Shown: in pieces, positions 25,661-33,493 of the stretch
Position numbering within the stretch: the stretch's first letter is position 1
How the letters are laid out: each line of letters opens with the position of its first letter
Assembly: GCA_043585095.1 (NCBI GenBank)
Contig: CP121321.1
Coordinates: 1,612,001 to 1,676,000 of the forward strand
Origin: JANQIO01 sp043585095
Lineage (GTDB): Bacteria; Pseudomonadota; Gammaproteobacteria; Pseudomonadales; Halieaceae
Direction: 5' to 3'
DNA length: 64,000 nt
Position numbers and translations under genes: made by a program
The notes under the pieces: model-generated
Told to the model about the DNA's origin: nothing
The model's database searches: none
The model's input: the letters and a program-made list of their open reading frames with translations, nothing else

Positions 25661-25797
25661 AGAGTAGAGCCTGCGCAGTAAAGAGTAGAGCCTGCGCAGA
25701 AAGAGTAGAGCCTGCGCAGAAAGAGTAGAGCCTGCGCAGAAAGAATAGAGCCTGCGCAGTAAAGAGTAGAGCCTGCGCAGTAAAGAGTAGAGCCTGT
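25644..25797. repeat. Eight-copy 20-21-bp tandem array starting inside the VOC gene end
   Basis: Eight copies of GAGCCTGCGCAGTAAAGAGTA-type units follow head to tail. Copy starts are spaced 21, 21, 20, 20, 20, 21 and 21 bp; the shorter units lack the T of TAA. The first copy is the terminal codons plus stop of the VOC gene (VEPAQ-stop), and the next two copies are in frame with it. The last copy is truncated (AGCCTGTTCC). There are no unique spacers, so this is not a CRISPR array. Confidence 0.95.
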
Positions 25798-25829
25798 TCC
25801 GCCAACCGCTGTTAGACGCACATTACGCT

Positions 25830-26822
25830 TTAAGCGTTGCTCAGGTTTACCAGCGTGCGTCCACGTACAGTGCCTTTTAGCAAGCCGTCCAGGTAATCCG
25901 GCACCTCGGCCAAGCCGATTTCAGACGCCAACAACTCCAGGCCATCGGGTTTCCATTCCGATGCCAGCTTGCCCCAGACCTCAACTCGCCGCCGATGGCT
26001 GATTTCCACTGAGTCCACGCCGAGCAGGTTAATGTCACGCAAGATAAACGGGAAGATAGTGACAGGGATGCTGGTGCCCCCTACCAGGCCAACCACAGCC
26101 ACGCTGGCGCCGTAGTTAAGCTCCTTAACAATATTCCCCAAAGTCTCGCCAGCCACCGTGTCGATAGCGCCATCCCAGCGACCTGCTGTCATCGGCCTCG
26201 GGTCTGGCTTTGATAAAGTCGCCCTGTCGAGAATTTCGGCAGCCCCCAGGTCGGTCAGCCACTTCGCAGCATACGGCGAGCCGGTGCTGGCTACCGCGTG
26301 GTAACCAAGTTTAGATAGCAACGTTATGGCGAAACTGCCCACCCCGCCGCTGGCACCGCTGACCACCACGCTGCCGCCCTCTTTGACACCCATCATCTCG
26401 AGCTTTAAAAGGCACAGCGCCGCCGTCAAGCCGGCGGTGCCTATGATCATACTTTCCCGCAGAGATAGGCCATCGGGCAGCGGGACCGCCCAGTCAGCGG
26501 GTACGCGAATTTTCTGACCCAGGCCGCCCGGTGTGTTCATGCCCAGATCGTAACCGGTGACTATGACCTCATCGCCGACTGCAAATCGTGGATCGTCGCT
26601 ATGCTCTACGACACCCGCGGCGTCAATGCCCGGGGTATGGGGGAATGAGCGCGTCACGCCCGGGTTGCCGCTGGCAGATAAGGCATCCTTATAGTTCAAG
26701 GATGAGTAATGCACCGCAATTAACAAGTCACCGGACGGCAGCATATCGGTGGCCTGATCCTCCACAGCCATACTGAAGCTATCGTTCTGCTTGCTGACAC
26801 GTAGCGCTTTAAAGCTTGTCAT
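25830..26822 (-). CDS. acuI: YhdH/AcuI family NADPH-dependent acryloyl-CoA reductase-like oxidoreductase
   Basis: A 330-aa zinc-free medium-chain dehydrogenase/reductase. Family marks include NYKDALSASGNPGV, FPHTPGIDAAGVV, and the nucleotide-binding loop SGASGGVGSFAI. AcuI reduces acryloyl-CoA to propionyl-CoA, protecting against acrylate and serving DMSP or 3-hydroxypropionate metabolism in marine bacteria. No DMSP lyase or demethylase is in the window, so the physiological substrate is not shown. It is convergent with the VOC gene across the tandem array, and lies 34 bp downstream of sohB in the same direction. Confidence 0.9.
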   Translation of the reverse strand: MTSFKALRVSKQNDSFSMAVEDQATDMLPSGDLLIAVHYSSLNYKDALSASGNPGVTRSFPHTPGIDAAGVVEHSDDPRFAVGDEVIVTGYDLGMNTPGGLGQKIRVPADWAVPLPDGLSLRESMIIGTAGLTAALCLLKLEMMGVKEGGSVVVSGASGGVGSFAITLLSKLGYHAVASTGSPYAAKWLTDLGAAEILDRATLSKPDPRPMTAGRWDGAIDTVAGETLGNIVKELNYGASVAVVGLVGGTSIPVTIFPFILRDINLLGVDSVEISHRRRVEVWGKLASEWKPDGLELLASEIGLAEVPDYLDGLLKGTVRGRTLVNLSNA

Positions 26823-26856
26823 AGTCTCTCCGAATGTTTTGTTGCCGGCACCTGTC

Positions 26857-27894
26857 TCAGGTTTCGTTGCGAGAGATGCTGGCCTGCCAGATTTTTAAAA
26901 GACTCTTCTCTACGGCTGCAGACACTGCAACCCCGAGCTTGTATTGCCAGTTCTTGCGCTCTACAAAGCTAACCTCAAATACGTCTCGCTCTACCAGGCA
27001 CTTTTGAATGTAGCTATCGCTGGTCTGGATTTCATCAATCAACCCCTGTTGTATGGCTCGCCTGCCATACCACACTTCGCCGGTGGCGACGGACTCGATG
27101 TCAACCTGCTCCCGGTGCTCGGCGATAAAATCCTTGAACAGGACATGCGTATCTTCGAGGTCCTCTTGCATCTTTGCACGATCCTCGTCGGTGTTTTCGC
27201 CGAACATGGTCAGCGTGCGCTTATAGTCGCCGGCGGTTAGCTGCTCAAAATCGATGTTGGCCTTTTGCAGCAGTCGATGGAAGTTGGGTAGCTGGGCCAA
27301 AACGCCGATAGAGCCAATAACTGCAAATGGAGCCGCCAGAATCCGGTTGGCTACACAGGCCATCATATAACCTCCACTCGCAGCGACTTTGTCCACGGAC
27401 ACGGTGAGCTGAATGCCCGCGTCGCGGATGCGCTGTAGTTGACTCGACGCCAGGCCGTAGCTGTGCACCAGGCCGCCTGGGCTCTCAAGCTTCATCAGTA
27501 CTTCGTCGCCAGAACGCGCTACGCCCAGAATCGCGCTGATCTCTTCGCGCAGGTTATTGGTGTCGCTGGCTTTAATATCACCATCGAAATTGAGCACGTA
27601 TAAGCGCAGTCTACCGCCCTCTTCGCCCTTGTCGGCAGCGGCTTCCAGCTTTTTGGCCTTTTTCTCCGCCTTCTCTGCTTTTTTTCGTTCCTTGGGTGAC
27701 ATCAGGCTGTGCTGCATCACCTCGCGAAAATCTTGATACCTGTCGTTGAGCTTCTGAATCTCGATGCAGCCAGGGTGCTGGCCACCACGGCCTCGACTGC
27801 CCGCAGCGACTATCATGACTGCAATCATGCCTATTGCTATAACAACGGTCAGCGCTTTCGCCAGGAACAAACCGTATTCTGCTAAAAACTCCAA
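26857..27894 (-). CDS. sohB: Protease SohB
   Basis: A 345-aa inner-membrane serine peptidase of the SppA/SohB (S49) family. An N-terminal transmembrane segment (AKALTVVIAIGMIAVMIVAA) is followed by a charged Lys/Ala/Glu-rich linker, then the protease domain with LESPGGLVHSYG, the catalytic serine in VAASGGYMMA and the catalytic lysine in GDYKRTLT. Relatives degrade membrane or signal peptides. The gene follows nudC by 11 bp and probably shares its transcript. Confidence 0.95.
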   Translation of the reverse strand: MEFLAEYGLFLAKALTVVIAIGMIAVMIVAAGSRGRGGQHPGCIEIQKLNDRYQDFREVMQHSLMSPKERKKAEKAEKKAKKLEAAADKGEEGGRLRLYVLNFDGDIKASDTNNLREEISAILGVARSGDEVLMKLESPGGLVHSYGLASSQLQRIRDAGIQLTVSVDKVAASGGYMMACVANRILAAPFAVIGSIGVLAQLPNFHRLLQKANIDFEQLTAGDYKRTLTMFGENTDEDRAKMQEDLEDTHVLFKDFIAEHREQVDIESVATGEVWYGRRAIQQGLIDEIQTSDSYIQKCLVERDVFEVSFVERKNWQYKLGVAVSAAVEKSLLKIWQASISRNET

Positions 27895-27905
27895 AATAAA
27901 TCCTC

Positions 27906-28727
27906 TTAACGTTGCTTGGTCACGGTATCAACGTGATGCCGTATCAGTTGGCCGGCGATTGAATGAATCGGCGGAATCTCGGGCAATGCGTCAGGTTTGA
28001 ACCAGTGTGCTTCTGCTATTTCCTCGTCATCGCAGACGATCTCGCCGTCGCTGTACTCGGCGAAGAACCCGAGCATTAACTGGTCTGGAAAGGGCCAGGG
28101 CTGAGAGCTGTAGTAACTGATCTCACCCACATCAACGCCGACCTCCTCCTTGATCTCTCGCCTCAGGCAATCTTCAACGCTTTCTCCTACCTCGATAAAC
28201 CCTGCCAGAGTGCTGAACAATTTGCCGGGGAAGTTGGCATTGCGTGCCAGCAGTAAATCATCACCGCGACGCACGAGTACAATCACGCAAGGCGAAATGC
28301 GCGGGTAGACAGAGTGTGAACACGGCTCGCAGACCCTGGCACGGTCCACGGCATGGGTTGTGCTGGGCGCGCCGCACTGGCCGCAGAACTGATTGCTTCT
28401 CGCCCAGTGCAATAACTGCTGTGCCTGTCCAGCAAGCGCAAATAGGCCGTCCGGAACACGGCCCATCAGCTGGTACAGGCTGCCTCGTTGCAGATTGCTA
28501 TCGAGTAACGGCTCAGTCTTATCCAACTCCACCGCGTAGACAGACTGCTCATGCCAATACCCCAGAAACACCTTTTGCAAAATCGGTGGTCCCATAAAGC
28601 GAACCGCGCCATTATCGAACAGGCAGGGCTCTGCCGACTGGAAGTCCAGCAGCAGCTCAGTACCGTAGAACACACATGTGATGTGCGAGTCAGACTGCCC
28701 TGATTGAGTTACGGCGGGCTGGAACAT
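27906..28727 (-). CDS. nudC: NAD(+) diphosphatase NudC
   Basis: A 273-aa Nudix hydrolase. The zinc ribbon has two CxxC pairs (FCGQCGAP and VCEPCSHS), and the Nudix box GFIEVGESVEDCLRREIKEE is complete. The NudC-specific SQPWPFPDQLMLGF block follows it. NudC hydrolyses NADH to NMNH and AMP and removes NAD caps from RNA 5' ends. Length matches E. coli NudC (257 aa) with a slightly longer N-domain. It is the first gene before sohB and divergent from nhaB. Confidence 0.95.
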   Translation of the reverse strand: MFQPAVTQSGQSDSHITCVFYGTELLLDFQSAEPCLFDNGAVRFMGPPILQKVFLGYWHEQSVYAVELDKTEPLLDSNLQRGSLYQLMGRVPDGLFALAGQAQQLLHWARSNQFCGQCGAPSTTHAVDRARVCEPCSHSVYPRISPCVIVLVRRGDDLLLARNANFPGKLFSTLAGFIEVGESVEDCLRREIKEEVGVDVGEISYYSSQPWPFPDQLMLGFFAEYSDGEIVCDDEEIAEAHWFKPDALPEIPPIHSIAGQLIRHHVDTVTKQR

Positions 28728-28954
28728 AATGGCCTCTTACGTCGGAAAGCGCGTATGGTACTGCATGCGAGGAGTGACGTCAGGCGCTGTCCTGCTGCCC
28801 TTCGTGATCGATTCTTGACGATGCGTCGAGACTGGCTCAGCGGCGCTCTGGGGTCGCGATGGCGGCCCGGATGTCGCTCACATTCAACATTGATCTGGGA
28901 TTCGACCTGGAATTCAGCGTAAAATCTGCGCCTTTAACAAAAAGAAGAAGTGTC

Positions 28955-30463
28955 ATGGAAAACTCTCTGTTCGCCGCATTGACGCGGAATTTTCTCGGCT
29001 CAGCACCCGAGTGGTACAAGAGCACGATCATCGGCTTTCTTGTGATCAACCCCATTCTCTTCTACACAGTAGGTCCCTTTGTGACCGGGTGGATTCTGAT
29101 CGCAGAATTTATTTTTACTCTGGCGTTGGCTTTGAAGTGCTATCCACTTCAACCCGGGGGGCTGTTGGCCATCGAAGCGGTGATTATCGGCATGGCCTCA
29201 CCTCATACGGTCTTTCATGAGACTGAGGCGAATTTTGAGGTCATCCTGCTGCTGATGTTCATGGTGGCGGGTATTTACTTCATGAAAGAGCTGCTGCTTT
29301 TCGTGTTCACGAAAATTCTGTTGCGAGTGCGCTCTAAGAAAGTACTGTCTGTTTTGTTTTGCGGCGTAGCCGCCCTCTTGTCAGCGTTTCTGGATGCGCT
29401 CACCGTCACCGCTGTGCTCATTACCGTCAGCGTTGGCTTCTATTCCGTGTATCACAAAGTCGCGTCGGGCAAGCAGTTCATCCATGACGATTCCCACGAC
29501 CATTCTGAAGACAGTATGGTGGTTGACCTGCACAGGGAAGATCTGGACACGTTCCGAGCGTTCCTACGCAGCCTGATTATGCACGGCGCGGTCGGCACTG
29601 CACTGGGTGGCGTCTGCACCTTGGTGGGCGAACCGCAGAACCTGCTTATCGCGACTATCGCCGGCTGGGACTTCGTAACCTTCGTAAAGCTGATGGCTCC
29701 AATCACGATGCCAACGCTCGCGGCGGGTCTGCTCACCTGTTACTTGCTAGAGGTATTTGGAAAGTTTGGCTACGGTGCCGAGCTGCCAGACCCTGTGCGC
29801 GAAGTTTTGGAGGAGTACCAGTCCCATCTTGAAAAGGATCGCACCAAGCGCGATACAGCTAGACTGGTGGTGCAGGCCGTCGTTGCAGTGATACTGGTGC
29901 TGGGTTTGGCTATGCACTGGGCCGCCGTCGGCCTGATCGGTTTGATGGTGATTGTGCTGCTTACCGCATTTAATGGCATCATCGAAGAGCACCAACTAGG
30001 CCACGCATTCGAAGAAGCTCTGCCTTTTACCGCTCTACTCGTCGTGTTTTTTGCCATCGTTGGCGTTATTCACGAACAGCACCTGTTCACACCCGTCATC
30101 GACTATGTTTTGTCGCTGGATGGCAGCAAGCGCACATCCGCGTTTTTCCTCGCCAATGGCGCACTGTCCATGATCAGCGACAACGTGTTTGTGGCGACGG
30201 TCTATATCACCGATGTCAAAGCGGCTTTGGATGCTGGTTCGATTACCCGCGATGAGTTCGACAAGCTGGCCATTGCCATTAACACGGGCACTAACCTGCC
30301 CAGTGTCGCTACGCCAAACGGGCAGGCAGCCTTCTTATTCCTGCTGACGTCGGCAATCGCGCCGCTTATCCGCTTGTCCTATGGACGCATGGTTATCATG
30401 GCGCTGCCCTACACCATCGTATTGACCACGGTGGGTTTGAGCATGGTGATATACAACCTGTAA
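28955..30463 (+). CDS. nhaB: Sodium/proton antiporter NhaB
   Basis: A 502-aa inner-membrane Na+/H+ antiporter with about twelve helices. NhaB marks include NSLFAALTRNFLGSAPEWYK at the start, TLVGEPQNLLIATIAGW and SVATPNGQAAFLFLLTSA. It expels sodium in exchange for protons, consistent with a saline habitat. The ATG at 28955 was chosen over an upstream frame start because AAGAAGAAG precedes it and the family begins here. A hairpin with a T-run follows the stop. Confidence 0.96.
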   Translation: MENSLFAALTRNFLGSAPEWYKSTIIGFLVINPILFYTVGPFVTGWILIAEFIFTLALALKCYPLQPGGLLAIEAVIIGMASPHTVFHETEANFEVILLLMFMVAGIYFMKELLLFVFTKILLRVRSKKVLSVLFCGVAALLSAFLDALTVTAVLITVSVGFYSVYHKVASGKQFIHDDSHDHSEDSMVVDLHREDLDTFRAFLRSLIMHGAVGTALGGVCTLVGEPQNLLIATIAGWDFVTFVKLMAPITMPTLAAGLLTCYLLEVFGKFGYGAELPDPVREVLEEYQSHLEKDRTKRDTARLVVQAVVAVILVLGLAMHWAAVGLIGLMVIVLLTAFNGIIEEHQLGHAFEEALPFTALLVVFFAIVGVIHEQHLFTPVIDYVLSLDGSKRTSAFFLANGALSMISDNVFVATVYITDVKAALDAGSITRDEFDKLAIAINTGTNLPSVATPNGQAAFLFLLTSAIAPLIRLSYGRMVIMALPYTIVLTTVGLSMVIYNL

Positions 30464-30491
30464 TCAAGACTGGAAGTACTTGGGCCAGGAG

Positions 30492-30521
30492 GGGCGCTGG
30501 GTAGAAGCCCTGCGCCCTTTT
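30492..30521 (+). terminator. Rho-independent terminator after nhaB
   Basis: The inverted repeat GGGCGC...GCGCCC, with an inner GGG/CCC extension across a T-T mismatch and a 6-nt loop, is followed by TTTTCTGATTTC. It lies about 30 bp after the nhaB stop and before the convergent dnaQ end. Confidence 0.75.
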
Positions 30522-30567
30522 CTGATTTCTGATGCACAGCAGCAGGCCTTACTCAGCCGATCAGCCG

Positions 30568-31293
30568 CTAGTCCAAGCCAAGCTTTTTCCACGCGGCTTC
30601 GCCACCTGCCATATCCGCAATTTGATCGAGCGTACTGTCGTGCGCTGCCCGTTCTGACTCCGAAGCGCGAATAACCCGCAGCGGTGCACGGCCCGCAGGT
30701 AGTCTAAATGGCCCTGTACTGGAGGTTTGTGAGCCCTCATCGCTTGAGCCGCTGCTGCCGAGATGCAGCATGGTCTGGCCACCGGTCATAGCAAGATAGA
30801 CATCGGCCAGTATTTCTGCATCCAGCAGCGCGCCGTGCAGATCACGCTGTGAGTTATCCACCATGTACCGGGAGCACAGCGCGTCAAGGTTGTTGCGCTG
30901 CCCTGGGTGCTTCTTTCGTGCCAGCAGTAGCGTGTCGATGATCTGGCAAACGGAATCGACCTTGACGGACCTTCCAGCCAATCGGTCGAGTTCAGCGTTC
31001 AGGAAGCCCACGTCGAAAGGGGCGTTATGAATAATAAGTTCCGCACCTTCAATAAAGCGCATGAACTCATCTGATATCTGTTCAAAGAGGGGCTTGTCGG
31101 CCAAAAACTCGTTGGTGATGCCGTGTACTTCGATGGCGCCCTGATCGATTTCTCGCTGCGGGTTTATATACTGATGGTAGTGTTGGCCAGTTAGCTTGCG
31201 GTTGAGCAATTCAACGCAACCGATTTCGATGATGCGATGGCCCTGGCTGGTCTCCAGCCCCGTCGTTTCGGTATCCAGAACGATCTGTCTCAT
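30568..31293 (-). CDS. dnaQ: DNA polymerase III subunit epsilon (proofreading exonuclease)
   Basis: A 241-aa 3'-5' exonuclease of the DEDDh type. ExoI is IVLDTETTGLE, ExoII is IHNAPFDVGFLN, and ExoIII contains DLHGALLDAEILADVYLAM with the catalytic histidine and aspartate. The C-terminal ~60 residues form the linker and polymerase-binding tail. Epsilon proofreads replication within the polymerase core. Gene order with rnhA and a methyltransferase is conserved in gammaproteobacteria. It lies 73 bp downstream of rnhA in the same direction. Confidence 0.96.
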   Translation of the reverse strand: MRQIVLDTETTGLETSQGHRIIEIGCVELLNRKLTGQHYHQYINPQREIDQGAIEVHGITNEFLADKPLFEQISDEFMRFIEGAELIIHNAPFDVGFLNAELDRLAGRSVKVDSVCQIIDTLLLARKKHPGQRNNLDALCSRYMVDNSQRDLHGALLDAEILADVYLAMTGGQTMLHLGSSGSSDEGSQTSSTGPFRLPAGRAPLRVIRASESERAAHDSTLDQIADMAGGEAAWKKLGLD

Positions 31294-31366
31294 CTACGTT
31301 TGTTTCCCCCAAGCGATTGCATATGACAGCGGGCGGGCAGTCGCCTACTGCGACAGGCCTTTCAAG

Positions 31367-31801
31367 CTATCCCTGTTCGTCGATGCCTTTGTTGGCAAGC
31401 GCATCGGCTACTTCATTTTCCCGATGACCGCTGTGCCCTTTGACCCAGTGCCAGGTCACATCGTGACGTGAGTTCTCGGCGTCCAGCAGCTGCCACAAAT
31501 CGACATTTTTAACGGGCTTTTTCGACGCGGTTCGCCAGCCTCTGGCCTTCCAGCTGTCGAGCCATTCTGTGATCCCTTTGCGCACGTACTGGGAGTCGGT
31601 AGTTACAATGACGCGACAGGGCTCTTTAAGAGCCTTTAACGCTTCAATAGCCGCGGTCAGCTCCATGCGGTTATTAGTTGTCTGGGCTTCACCGCCCCAC
31701 AGCTCGCGCTCCTGTTCGCGGTGGCGCAACAAGACACCCCAGCCGCCAGGCCCGGGATTGCCCCGGCATGCACCATCTGTAAACGCTTCAACCTGCTTCA
31801 T
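31367..31801 (-). CDS. rnhA: Ribonuclease HI
   Basis: A 144-aa RNase H with the four acidic catalytic residues in TDGACRGNPGPGGW (D), NNRMELTAA (E), TTDSQYV (D) and ENEVADALA (D), and the His loop HSGHRENE. It degrades RNA in RNA-DNA hybrids during replication and R-loop removal. The start overlaps the upstream methyltransferase stop by 4 bp. Confidence 0.97.
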   Translation of the reverse strand: MKQVEAFTDGACRGNPGPGGWGVLLRHREQERELWGGEAQTTNNRMELTAAIEALKALKEPCRVIVTTDSQYVRKGITEWLDSWKARGWRTASKKPVKNVDLWQLLDAENSRHDVTWHWVKGHSGHRENEVADALANKGIDEQG

Positions 31802-32619
31802 GAGGATCGGCTGTTTGGTCCAACGGGGCGAACCCAGCCGGTACGAGCTGTGCGTCCCGAGCGGGTGTTGGAGTTAGGATTAGAGACGGATTGCGGTACC
31901 GCGAGCCCGATTAGTCGACCCCGTACCGGCCTGCGCCAGCGCAAACGGGTCGGCGTCAGGCTGGATACTTTTTTCTGTGCACTGATAGCGTAAATTCCAC
32001 CGGCAGGCAGGTGGTATCGCATGGCGATCGAGTCGACGCGCTGTAACCAATCAAACATGCGGCCTTTCCCAGCCGGCGGTGTCACCAGCGCATGCTGAAC
32101 GGGTTCGACCTCCGCACCCAGCAGGTGGAGCCAGTCTTTCAAACGGTGTGCGCTCAACTGTTTTAATGATGACCAGGGACGCTTGGATAACATCCCCATT
32201 GCACGCTGCCCGGCGCCAAACAGCGAAAGCGGATTAAAGCCCAGAATTACGATTCGCCCCTGTGGCGCAACCACGCGATGAACCTCCCTGAGCAACGCGT
32301 GGGGATGCGGGCTGAACTCTAGTGCGTGGTGAATAACCACCACGTCAATGCTGTCGTTGGCGAACGGTAGATAGGCCATTTCAGATACCAGACCCACACC
32401 TTTCCCTGACGCTTGATTCGCGTAGATCTTATGGCTGAGCTGATTGCTTGACGACAGAGGCAGGTTGCGAGCGACCGATATCTCTAGCTGGTGGTAACCA
32501 AAAACGGTATCTAGCAGCCTGTCAACAAGGCGTTTCTCTAGTTGCAACGAGTAGCGTCCCCTGGGGCTGTCATACCAGCTTTCCAGTCGGGTACAAATCT
32601 CGCTAAACTCTGTGCTCAT
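31798..32619 (-). CDS. Class I SAM-dependent methyltransferase
   Basis: A 273-aa methyltransferase of the type found beside rnhA-dnaQ and gloB in gammaproteobacteria. The post-I/II region is seen as LPFANDSIDVVVIHHALEFSPHPHALLREVHRVVAPQGRIVILGFNP, written here in parts of one domain: acidic motif II (DSIDVVVIHH) and motif III (GRIVILGFNP). The canonical glycine-rich motif I is weak (ISVARNLPLSSSN), as in this subfamily. The substrate is unknown. The ATG at 32619 gives the usual start; a TTG 18 nt earlier is possible. The gene is divergent from gloB with 20 bp between the starts. Confidence 0.85.
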   Translation of the reverse strand: MSTEFSEICTRLESWYDSPRGRYSLQLEKRLVDRLLDTVFGYHQLEISVARNLPLSSSNQLSHKIYANQASGKGVGLVSEMAYLPFANDSIDVVVIHHALEFSPHPHALLREVHRVVAPQGRIVILGFNPLSLFGAGQRAMGMLSKRPWSSLKQLSAHRLKDWLHLLGAEVEPVQHALVTPPAGKGRMFDWLQRVDSIAMRYHLPAGGIYAISAQKKVSSLTPTRLRWRRPVRGRLIGLAVPQSVSNPNSNTRSGRTARTGWVRPVGPNSRSS

Positions 32620-32639
32620 ATGCTTATGGTAGCGCAATA

Positions 32640-33449
32640 ATGTACAAGGTCACACCGATCCCCGCTTTCTCGGACAACTACATTTGGTGTCTGCAAAGAG
32701 AGGGAGACGAGCAAGCTGTTGTGGTTGACCCTGGCGATGGCAACGCTGTATTGGAGGCACTTGCATCACGTGGTCTCGAGTTGGCGGGTATTTTAATTAC
32801 GCACCATCATTTTGATCACACCGGTGGACTGGATACCCTGCTAGCAGCGCACAGCGTCAACGTTTGGGGGCCGCACAACCTGGATATCCCCCGAATCAGC
32901 CAGCGCCTGGGTGAAGGTGACACCCTATCTGTGCTGGGCGGAGAATGGCACGTGCTTGAGGTCCCTGGGCACACGCTGGACCACATCGCGTTTTATCACG
33001 ACGGTAAAGACCGGAATTCAACTGAGACTTCTACAGCCAGGCAGTCGCCCATCCTGTTCTGCGGCGACACCTTGTTTGCAGGCGGCTGTGGTCGTGTGTT
33101 TGAAGGCACAGCGGGGATGATGCTGGCGTCACTGGAAAAGCTGTCAGGGCTGCCTGCCGATACGCGCGTCTATTGTGCGCACGAATACACCATGGCGAAC
33201 CTGCATTTTGCATCTGCTGTCGAGCCAGATAATGAGGCCCTAAAGCAGCGGGTGTTAGACGACCAGGCAAAACGGGATCGAGATCAACCCACCGTGCCGT
33301 CCACGCTGCGAGTGGAGTTAGACACCAACCCCTTTCTGCGTTGCCGCGATACAGGTCTCGCAGCCCGCATGGCCCAACGTGAATCGTTGAATGCCAGCGA
33401 CCCTGTCGCCGTCTTTGCGGCGGTTAGAGGCTGGAAAGATAATTTCTAA
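32640..33449 (+). CDS. gloB: Hydroxyacylglutathione hydrolase (glyoxalase II)
   Basis: A 269-aa metallo-beta-lactamase-fold hydrolase. The metal motif THHHFDHTGG is complete, followed by VPGHTLDHIAFY, CGDTLFAGGCGRVFEG and the C-terminal HEYTMANLHFA typical of glyoxalase II. It hydrolyses S-D-lactoylglutathione to lactate and glutathione, completing methylglyoxal detoxification. The ATG follows the divergent methyltransferase start closely. mltD follows 44 bp downstream. Confidence 0.96.
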   Translation: MYKVTPIPAFSDNYIWCLQREGDEQAVVVDPGDGNAVLEALASRGLELAGILITHHHFDHTGGLDTLLAAHSVNVWGPHNLDIPRISQRLGEGDTLSVLGGEWHVLEVPGHTLDHIAFYHDGKDRNSTETSTARQSPILFCGDTLFAGGCGRVFEGTAGMMLASLEKLSGLPADTRVYCAHEYTMANLHFASAVEPDNEALKQRVLDDQAKRDRDQPTVPSTLRVELDTNPFLRCRDTGLAARMAQRESLNASDPVAVFAAVRGWKDNF

Positions 33450-33493
33450 TAATATCAATATCTTGAAAAAAACATATTAATAGAATATTTAGC

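Noticed and set aside
25644..25797. CRISPR array
   Set aside because: Units are contiguous, with no unique spacers, and no cas gene is present.
25501..25821. Minus-strand frame with repeated Leu-Tyr-Cys-Ala-Gly-Ser motifs
   Set aside because: It is the antisense translation of the tandem array and the end of the VOC gene; the repeats come from the DNA array, and no start signal or family supports it.
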